Assembly (NCBI GenBank): GCA_002431715.1
Contig: DJHI01000074.1
Span: forward strand, 4,456 to 9,644
DNA from: Armatimonadetes bacterium UBA5829
GTDB taxonomy: Bacteria; Armatimonadota; UBA5829
Length of the DNA stretch: 5,189 nucleotides
Direction: 5' to 3'
How positions within the stretch are numbered: position 1 is the first letter of the stretch; each line of letters opens with the position of its first letter. The notes under the pieces were generated by a model. That model was not told the DNA's origin. It saw only the letters and a program-made list of their open reading frames with translations, and searched no databases. Made by a program: the position numbers and the translations under genes. This document shows positions 1-5,189 of this stretch, piece by piece.

Positions 1-1
1 A

Positions 2-1303
2 GTTCCCGAAACAAAAGAGCGCTTTCTTGAGGGAAAGAATTTCCGAATAGCAGGGAATGATCTTACGCCGGAAACCGAAAAGCTTTTTTATAATGCCGGA
101 AATGAGTTTTGGAAACATTTGCAGCGCATAGGATATGTCGGCGGAGTAAAAACTCAAGACCCACCTGGTTATGGTCCCAGAGCGATTCAAGAGGATACGA
201 AATTCGATGTGGCTTACAAAAGATATGACCGCGACTCGTTTAGTCCGTATAAGACCTCCACGGGATTTTGGTCACTTCATCGCAATTTGATATCGCGAGA
301 CATTAACGATTTCGAATTAACCAGCTTGTACTGTTTAGGAAACCCGTGGCGGTGTCAGTCATCCCTGGACAATATAAAGATAAATGAGGGCCAGGATGTT
401 GACGAAGTGAGGAAATCCGAATCCGGTAACTTCTCTTTCAAGGATTATTCCGATACTGCTAAAAAACTAGAGGAGTCTCTGTATCCAAGCGAACCACTAA
501 TTGAGCATTTGCCCTCTTCTCAGCTTCAACAGAAGGTCAAAATAGATATAGCAGCCCATAAACCGGACCACAATATAAACCCAGTCTTAAGACAAGCCGA
601 ATCAATAGCAGGTCTGCAAAAAGCTATTTTTGAAGTATCGGGGCTGGGCGTTGTATCCGACTGCTGGATCAGCATACCTCTTAACAACCTGCAGCTAAGC
701 GATGACATTGCTATCGATGAGATACTGGCAAAGTTTTGCGACGCACTAAACTACAATTGGGATAAGCCCGGGCCTATTATAGAATTTCGCTATAGACAAT
801 GGGCAAAGATGCAGCTAAATCAAATTCCTGATGAGTGGGTTTCAGTCTGGAGCAAAAACACAGAAAATACAGGCTTTTTGAGTCTTGATGACTTTGCGAG
901 TATTTCCAACTTGACGGACGAGCAAATCGAAGAGTGTTTAGCACCAGACCCTGTTTTGGGAGTAACCGGCATATTCAGCAAAATGACTGAAAGATTGGGT
1001 GATAATTATGAGTGGCTTAAGCTGTATTTGCGTCTAAGCCAGCAGCAAAAGAAGATAGTTCTGGAAGGAGAACGCGGGCTGTTCGGCCATATGCTGACTT
1101 CTGAGCAGTGGAAACTGGCTAAGCCTTTGTTTGATAGAATCGGCATTACTAGGGGAGAATCCTTGATGCGCGTTGATCTGCAAATCGGCGATGATCCAAA
1201 ATTTACATACTGGTGTAAATTGATCGATACTAATACTGGGCAAGTAGATAGGCTATGGAAGCTTATACTTCCAAGATACTATCCGCCAAAAGCAGAAAAA
1301 TAA
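2..1303 (+). CDS. Hypothetical protein with STN-like domain, C-terminal 433 residues (5' end outside window)
   Basis: The reading frame is open from the left edge to TAA at 1301-1303, so the start lies outside the window. The TTG at 119 has sensible in-frame protein before it and is probably an internal Leu. I cannot assign a function. Visible residues about 1-165 are polar, with no motif I recognise. Residues about 178-270 resemble an STN-type (secretin/TonB short N-terminal) fold: a helix ending VSGLGVVSD, a short strand, a helix containing IDEILAKFCDALNYNW, then strand IIEFRYRQW. A helical part follows, with LSLDDFASISNLTDEQIE and YEWLKLYLRLSQQQK. From memory, this arrangement (STN-like unit, RxW strand, 'IPxEW', then 'L.LDD.A...LTDEQ') recurs in uncharacterised Armatimonadota proteins, which is inference. 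No membrane segment is visible in this part; a signal peptide could lie upstream. It converges on the neighbouring minus-strand gene and is AT-richer than it. Confidence 0.72.
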   Translation, partial: VPETKERFLEGKNFRIAGNDLTPETEKLFYNAGNEFWKHLQRIGYVGGVKTQDPPGYGPRAIQEDTKFDVAYKRYDRDSFSPYKTSTGFWSLHRNLISRDINDFELTSLYCLGNPWRCQSSLDNIKINEGQDVDEVRKSESGNFSFKDYSDTAKKLEESLYPSEPLIEHLPSSQLQQKVKIDIAAHKPDHNINPVLRQAESIAGLQKAIFEVSGLGVVSDCWISIPLNNLQLSDDIAIDEILAKFCDALNYNWDKPGPIIEFRYRQWAKMQLNQIPDEWVSVWSKNTENTGFLSLDDFASISNLTDEQIEECLAPDPVLGVTGIFSKMTERLGDNYEWLKLYLRLSQQQKKIVLEGERGLFGHMLTSEQWKLAKPLFDRIGITRGESLMRVDLQIGDDPKFTYWCKLIDTNTGQVDRLWKLILPRYYPPKAEK

Positions 1304-1307
1304 GTGA

Positions 1308-2126
1308 TCAGACTCCCATAACTTCAAGATGATTTTGCGGCTTGACTAATGGCTTCGCCACAAGCTTGACCAGCCGTACAGTGGTGGAGCCGTCGAATCT
1401 AAAACTCACTTCATCCATCAACTGCCGCATCATATAGATGCCCATGCCGCCTTCAATTAGCGAGTCGGGCTTGTGATCCGGGATGATTTCCGGCAGGAAT
1501 CCTGCGCCGGGGTCGGTGATGTCAATGGATAATCTGTCCGGCCCGGCCACACATTTTATGGAAATTCTCAGGTTACGATTGCACAGGCACCCGTGCCTGA
1601 TTGCATTGGCTATAGCCTCACCGACGGCTATCAGAATATCCTGAGCCTGATTTTTGCTGAAAGGCATTGAACTGATTACTTCTTCCACTCTGCTTCTGGC
1701 GGCGGCGGCGGTTTCGGGGCATGCAGGTATGCTGAAGTCGCTCACATGCCAGAAACCTTGATCGATATCTGTTGATTCAGAGCAGCCACATACTGGTATG
1801 CCCTCGACTTTGGAATGGAAATAAACCGCCGCCCCGCACAACACCAAAACCCTGCTTACCTGCTCGCTTGCCTCAATAAGTTGTATGGAGGCGCCGACCT
1901 CGGTAGCTTTTGCAGCGCATCTTATCAGAGCGGAGAGCCCGCTGGAATCTATATAATCGACCATACCCAAATCTGCTTTTATAAGCTGATGGCCGTCTTG
2001 CAAACAGCGATCAAACGCCTGTGACATGCGGTCTCTGTTATGGAATCCAATTTGTCCTGAAAGCTTTACTACAGGTGGTTTCTCCCGGCTGATAGATATC
2101 TTCAGATCCGGAATTACGCTTGCCAT
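1308..2126 (-). CDS. STAS domain-HATPase fusion: anti-sigma antagonist joined to RsbW/SpoIIAB-like serine kinase
   Basis: This 272-residue cytoplasmic protein joins the two halves of a partner switch. Residues about 5-110 are a STAS domain with the DSSG motif (D60-S61-S62-G63). S61 aligns with the Ser58 phosphorylated in Bacillus SpoIIAA. Residues about 130-257 are a GHKL/HATPase_c domain of the RsbW/SpoIIAB type: N-box E170..N174 followed by AIRHG, G1 box DPGAGF (205-210), G2 box GGMGIYMM (226-233), and a closing TTVRLVK strand (248-254). All catalytic and ATP-binding positions look intact, so an active kinase is expected. The likely phosphate acceptor is the STAS serine, in cis or trans. 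A Cys-containing linker (C113, C115) joins the domains. The ATG at 2126 is supported by AGGAG nine bases upstream. The gene lies 12 bases after the phosphatase gene, which should reverse the phosphorylation. The target protein (sigma factor or other) is not in the window. Confidence 0.93.
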   Translation of the reverse strand: MASVIPDLKISISREKPPVVKLSGQIGFHNRDRMSQAFDRCLQDGHQLIKADLGMVDYIDSSGLSALIRCAAKATEVGASIQLIEASEQVSRVLVLCGAAVYFHSKVEGIPVCGCSESTDIDQGFWHVSDFSIPACPETAAAARSRVEEVISSMPFSKNQAQDILIAVGEAIANAIRHGCLCNRNLRISIKCVAGPDRLSIDITDPGAGFLPEIIPDHKPDSLIEGGMGIYMMRQLMDEVSFRFDGSTTVRLVKLVAKPLVKPQNHLEVMGV

Positions 2127-2135
2127 CTTACATTA

Positions 2136-2140
2136 CTCCT
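2136..2140 (-). promoter_or_regulatory. Ribosome binding site of the STAS-kinase gene, overlapping the upstream stop codon
   Basis: AGGAG on the minus strand lies nine bases before the ATG at 2126 and shares two bases with the TAG stop (2141-2139) of the phosphatase gene. The overlap suggests translational coupling of the two proteins. A nearer ATG (2133-2131) is followed at once by TAA, so it cannot be the start. Confidence 0.8.
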
Positions 2141-3821
2141 ATATAGTTCTGATCAAAAGCATTGCAGCATCATCACCGAGTTTTCCGTCGGCGTATCGAG
2201 CGGCCTCATTAAGAATGAGATCGCAAATATATTGAGCAGTCTTCCCGGCCTGATTTTCGATAACTTGTAAGACGCTTTCATGGCCCATACGGTCTGCCCC
2301 TGAACCGGCGTCGGTTACGCCATCTGTGTAAAGGAGTACCATATCACCCTGCGACAGTTGAACCTCATGCTCCAGATATCTTGCGCCGGATATTAGACCG
2401 AGTGCCGGTACTGTAACATCCAGAGTGGTGGCAAACCCTTCGGCGTGGCTGTAGCAGATCGGCTGCTCATGGCCTGCATTGGCGTAAACGAGCGTCCTTG
2501 CCTGCTCATCAATTATTGCGTAGACCAGGGTAACGAAGACTTCGGGTGGAGTGCAGGATGTAAGCGCATCATTGAGCCTGGCTAGAACGCTCTTCGGATC
2601 GCTCTCTCTTAGTGCATAAGCCCTGAGCATATATTTAGTCATTGCCGTGTAGACGGCGGCCTTCAGTCCCTTACCGGAGACATCGGCCATTACTACGCCA
2701 TAACGGCCTTCATGCAGTTGGAAGATGTCGTAAAAATCTCCTCCGACAAGCTCTTCATCCAATGCTGGCAGATAATGCTGCGCTATTTCGAAGCCATTGA
2801 TCTGAGGAAGTTCATGGGGAACAAAGCTCCTTTGCAGTTTGTCGGCAATATAGTGCTCTCTGCGGTATATTTCGATAATTCGTTCTCTTGCGCGCTCTTG
2901 CTCGGTAATGTCGGTGACGGCAACAACCGCACCAGTAATATCTTCATGAGCATCTCTTAAAGGAGAAGTGTTTATTAAAAACGATCTAAATCCATTATTT
3001 GTTTCATACCGGACAATCTCATCTGTGCAGCTCTGTCCTCTGAGAGAGCGAGCTATGGGATGATCTGCAGGGTCTATGACATTGTTGTTTTCATCCATCA
3101 GGCGGGCCGGCTCTTTTTCAAGCCATTCATCCATTTCCGCGTCTTGAGAAAGACCCACTGCTGCTGAATTGTATATTGAGACATTGGAGTCTTTATCATA
3201 TACGAAGATAGGTATTGGTACCGCCTCCAGCACCGCCTTTAGTCGGGATCTCTCCGCTTCAATCTCTGCCGCTCTTTCCTCAGCGAGGGCAGCTAGTTCG
3301 GTGAGGGTGTCCCGAGCACTGACCTCGTCAGTAACATCCAGCGCGAGAATAGCTATGGCATCGATCGAGCCTTGCTCGGAGGGTATTTTTAGAGGAATTA
3401 TACTGCCGCTCCAATATGTTGTACCTCTTGCGAACCCCTCATAGCGAAAATTTCGCACGCGTAAAGCCTGTTTACTATCACGTACCTGATGGAGCAGCTT
3501 CATCAATCCTGATTCCTCTGCCAAAGGCAGAGTTACATTGAGGCCTTCCCCAAGTGGAAGCGTGTTCTTTTCGCTGAAATATTTTATGTAGGCTCGATTT
3601 ACAGCAAGAATTCTGAAATCAGAATCCATTAAGATGACGCCTGCGGGCAAGTTATCGATGAGGCAGTGCCATGACTTTTGCTGTTCGTTGATTTCAGCGA
3701 GCATTTCCTGCATACGCGAGTGCAGAATGCCGGCTTCGTCGGACAGGGGAGTCAGTTTCTCAATCTCTCCGTAGAAATCTGACACAGCATAGTCGGTTTT
3801 TTCTTGTCCTCTGGACTTCAT
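2139..3821 (-). CDS. PAS-PAS-SpoIIE (PP2C-type) serine phosphatase, RsbU-like
   Basis: This 560-residue protein is a signal-controlled PPM/PP2C phosphatase. Domains in order: N-terminal helix (about 25-50), PAS 1 (about 51-165), a charged helix that is probably a coiled-coil linker (about 167-198), PAS 2 (about 195-308, ending VTDITEQERA), a second linker helix (about 308-335), and the SpoIIE domain (about 340-560). The metal-binding signatures are intact: GGDFYD (D362), ADVSGKG (D380), NAGHEQP (H451), YTDGVTDA (D500) and KLGDDAA (D550/D551). There is no membrane segment or signal peptide, so sensing is probably cytoplasmic; the PAS ligand cannot be told from sequence. Its expected substrate is the phosphorylated serine of the STAS domain in the next gene. 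The ATG at 3821 is chosen because AGGAG precedes it by six bases. It is the first gene of a two-gene operon. Family membership is firm; the substrate is inferred from context. Confidence 0.95.
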   Translation of the reverse strand: MKSRGQEKTDYAVSDFYGEIEKLTPLSDEAGILHSRMQEMLAEINEQQKSWHCLIDNLPAGVILMDSDFRILAVNRAYIKYFSEKNTLPLGEGLNVTLPLAEESGLMKLLHQVRDSKQALRVRNFRYEGFARGTTYWSGSIIPLKIPSEQGSIDAIAILALDVTDEVSARDTLTELAALAEERAAEIEAERSRLKAVLEAVPIPIFVYDKDSNVSIYNSAAVGLSQDAEMDEWLEKEPARLMDENNNVIDPADHPIARSLRGQSCTDEIVRYETNNGFRSFLINTSPLRDAHEDITGAVVAVTDITEQERARERIIEIYRREHYIADKLQRSFVPHELPQINGFEIAQHYLPALDEELVGGDFYDIFQLHEGRYGVVMADVSGKGLKAAVYTAMTKYMLRAYALRESDPKSVLARLNDALTSCTPPEVFVTLVYAIIDEQARTLVYANAGHEQPICYSHAEGFATTLDVTVPALGLISGARYLEHEVQLSQGDMVLLYTDGVTDAGSGADRMGHESVLQVIENQAGKTAQYICDLILNEAARYADGKLGDDAAMLLIRTI

Positions 3822-3827
3822 CTCGTT

Positions 3828-3832
3828 CTCCT
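3828..3832 (-). promoter_or_regulatory. Ribosome binding site of the SpoIIE phosphatase gene
   Basis: AGGAG on the minus strand lies six bases before the ATG at 3821. This strong Shine-Dalgarno fixes the start codon of the phosphatase. Confidence 0.8.
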
Positions 3833-3925
3833 GAATCTAACAGATGAGTTAGTTCTGTGAAAATCTGCGCCAGGGTTCACGAACAGTCAAGTCGGTGTCA
3901 TTACTACTTCGCGGACTACTGATGT

Positions 3926-3954
3926 AAATTAGCACATGGAGCAAGAAAAGTCAA
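3926..3954 (-). promoter_or_regulatory. Predicted sigma70-type promoter of the phosphatase-STAS/kinase operon
   Basis: On the minus strand, TTGACT (3954-3949) is followed by a 17-base spacer and TAATTT (3931-3926). A TG one base before the -10 hexamer (TGC at 3934-3932) gives an extended -10. Transcription would start near 3919 and leave an untranslated leader of roughly 95-100 bases before the ATG at 3821. The -35 matches five of six consensus bases and the -10 four of six. The position, in a 168-base gap between same-strand genes, suggests the operon is not simply read through from the GH2 gene. Confidence 0.6.
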
Positions 3955-3964
3955 CAGGCCTGTT
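3953..3964. promoter_or_regulatory. Perfect 12-base palindrome AACAGGCCTGTT, candidate operator
   Basis: The sequence AACAGGCCTGTT reads identically on both strands and overlaps the upstream end of the predicted -35 box (its last two minus-strand bases are the TT of TTGACT). A dimeric regulator bound there could block or contact RNA polymerase. With no loop bases it is not a plausible RNA terminator hairpin by itself. Regulator identity is unknown, and a chance palindrome of this length remains possible. Confidence 0.3.
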
Positions 3965-3989
3965 TTGCTGTTATTGCTCAGACATAAAA

Positions 3990-5189
3990 TCAAGCTCTCC
4001 ACACATTCAGTTTAAGGCCATTGGCCTCTTCTACTGAGATATTGCGGATGGTTACAGTCTTCTGCTCGCCCGGAATGATATCGAAGAAATTATCCGATGG
4101 TCGGCAGTGCGCAGGTATATTGGATATTGTAATATTCCGCGCATAAGAGTCGGCGGATACCACCAGTTCGTGTGTCGATTCAGTAAGCTGATCTCTATGG
4201 ACGAGCAGTTTCGGCTGAGGGAAATCCATTTCGTCTGCTGAACTTGGGAAAAAGACATTCTTTGCGACAGTCTCTTCGCGGTCGATTAGCAAAGCCACTA
4301 GACACTGTTTCTTTTTATCTGTGAATATGCTCTCAAGCGGCTTGCTCTCCCAAAGAATCGCCGATGAGCCCGGCTCCAGCTTTACAGGAATTTCCTGAGG
4401 GTCGAACCCGCATGCGTCAAAGGTCATTAAACCGACCTGAAGGATTCCGTCCATGACCTGAATGCGATCATCATTAATTACATGCACTCGCACCCTGCCG
4501 TCAATCTTTTCAAACGAGACTATAACGCTCTCGAATGCACGCATTGCGTAGTAATAAGCGGCTTTGGGACGCGAGTAATAATCGACCAGAGACGCGCTTA
4601 TCGCGGGCCAGGAGTCATTAAATGCTCCAAGCATGATTCCGCTTCCCATGCGCCGTCTGCTCTCTATTTCCGCCTTCAGCATTTCACCCTGCCGGATTCC
4701 GGAAGCTGCCGTGAACTGCTCAGGACTTGTATTTTCAGACATATCCTCAGGGCAGCCGTGATAACGCAAAACTTTGTTGTTTGGCGAAAGATCACTCTCC
4801 GAAACGAACTTTAGTAATGACTCGATCTGCGGCGTTCCGATCACTTCGTAAACACTGCCGAAAAACGAATCGCCGTCGACGAGCGGGCGGGTCCGGTCGA
4901 ATTTCTTGAGCACGGCAGGAATTCGATCGTTACCGGCTGCATCCCAGACTACTATCGATGGATGATTACGAAGCTCCTTAATAACACATTCAATTTCTTC
5001 CGAGAGTTGATCTCCGATCATAAAGTCCTGCCAGATCATGATTCCCAGATCGTCGCAGGCCTGATAAAATGCTGCCGATTCATAGACTCCGCAGCCGGAG
5101 ACTCGCAGAAGGTTTATATTGGCATCGTGTACCTGCTGCAATAGATTGCGGCATTGTTTATCGGAGGCATTTGGGAAAAGCAAATCCAC
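3990..5189 (-). CDS. Beta-mannosidase-like glycoside hydrolase family 2 protein, C-terminal 399+ residues (5' end outside window)
   Basis: The frame runs off the right edge. The GTG at 5187-5189 is most likely an internal Val, because the protein begins in mid-domain. Residues about 1-220 are the GH2 TIM barrel: LLRVSGCGVYESAAFYQACDD and GIMIWQDFM match the 'LRVWGGGIYE..FY..CDELGI..WQDFMF' region of beta-mannosidases. HPSIVVWDAAGND (76-88) occupies the place of 'HPSI.LWCGNNE', FVSE (128-131) that of the nucleophile motif, and NDSWPAISASLVDYYSRPKAAYY (191-213) that of 'LND.WP..SWS..DYYGR.KA'. Residues about 220-330 form a beta-sandwich. Residues about 330-399 form the C-terminal Ig-like domain with NFFDIIPGE. 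The putative nucleophile E131 is kept, but the acid/base Glu appears to be Asp (D88), and loops between these motifs look short. It may be an unusual exo-glycosidase or a weakly active homologue; specificity cannot be read. It ends at TGA 3992-3990. Confidence 0.85.
   Translation of the reverse strand: MDLLFPNASDKQCRNLLQQVHDANINLLRVSGCGVYESAAFYQACDDLGIMIWQDFMIGDQLSEEIECVIKELRNHPSIVVWDAAGNDRIPAVLKKFDRTRPLVDGDSFFGSVYEVIGTPQIESLLKFVSESDLSPNNKVLRYHGCPEDMSENTSPEQFTAASGIRQGEMLKAEIESRRRMGSGIMLGAFNDSWPAISASLVDYYSRPKAAYYYAMRAFESVIVSFEKIDGRVRVHVINDDRIQVMDGILQVGLMTFDACGFDPQEIPVKLEPGSSAILWESKPLESIFTDKKKQCLVALLIDREETVAKNVFFPSSADEMDFPQPKLLVHRDQLTESTHELVVSADSYARNITISNIPAHCRPSDNFFDIIPGEQKTVTIRNISVEEANGLKLNVWRA

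Noticed and set aside
119..1303. TTG at 119 as the start of the left gene
   Set aside because: The frame is open for 39 more codons to the window edge with normal-looking protein, and no Shine-Dalgarno precedes the TTG.
1353..1372. Small hairpin TGGC-TTC-GCCA and repeated GCTTGAC near the end of the STAS-kinase gene
   Set aside because: It lies within coding sequence (KLVAKPLVK), the repeat follows from repeated Lys-Leu-Val codons, and no T-run follows.
3169..3444. Plus-strand open frame of 91 codons, Ser/Ala-rich
   Set aside because: It is the antisense shadow of the PAS 1/PAS 2 region of the phosphatase; its Ser/Ala richness reflects the complementary Glu/Arg/Ala codons of the coiled-coil linker.
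3837..3852. Inverted repeat CTAAC-agatga-GTTAG just upstream of the phosphatase RBS
   Set aside because: A five-pair A/T-rich stem is too weak to claim a regulatory leader structure.
3872..3900. Second promoter: minus-strand TTGACT, 17-base spacer, CAGATT
   Set aside because: The -35 is good, but the -10 matches only three of six bases and the upstream candidate with an extended -10 is clearly better.
3953..3989. Rho-independent terminator after the GH2 gene
   Set aside because: AACAG and CTGTT can pair across a 10-base loop followed by a few T's, but the stem is only five pairs, A/T-heavy and loosely spaced, and the region overlaps a better promoter call.
4482..4814. Plus-strand open frame of 110 codons inside the GH2 gene
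   Set aside because: It lies wholly inside a strong coding region on the other strand, has no recognisable domain, and its translation looks random.

Overview
The window looks like chromosomal DNA from a free-living bacterium, most plausibly Armatimonadota or a related environmental lineage. That assignment is inferred from gene content and protein style: an STN-like protein of a kind I associate with Armatimonadota, PAS/PP2C and STAS/HATPase signalling proteins, and a divergent family 2 glycoside hydrolase. No marker gene is present to confirm it. No tRNA, rRNA, CRISPR array, insertion sequence or phage gene was seen.

Layout: (1) 2-1303, plus strand, the 3' part of a gene that enters from the left edge. 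It encodes a poorly known protein with an STN-like central domain. (2) 1308-2126, minus strand, a STAS domain fused to an RsbW/SpoIIAB-type serine kinase. (3) 2139-3821, minus strand, a cytoplasmic PAS-PAS-SpoIIE (PP2C) phosphatase. (4) 3822-3989, a 168-base gap with a good sigma70-type promoter reading leftward and a perfect 12-base palindrome touching its -35 box. (5) 3990-5189, minus strand, the C-terminal part of a beta-mannosidase-like GH2 protein that runs off the right edge.

Genes 3 and 2 form a tight two-gene operon: 12 bases separate them, and the downstream Shine-Dalgarno overlaps the upstream stop codon. Together they carry the three activities of a partner-switching module. The PAS-controlled phosphatase should dephosphorylate the serine of a DSSG motif in the STAS domain, and the kinase domain should phosphorylate it. 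Unusually, kinase and substrate are one chain, and no sigma factor is visible in the window, so the output is unknown.

The left gene converges on this operon with only four bases between stop codons and is visibly AT-richer. The GH2 protein has a shortened barrel region, and its acid/base Glu appears to be replaced by Asp. It is upstream of the signalling operon on the same strand but is probably transcribed separately.
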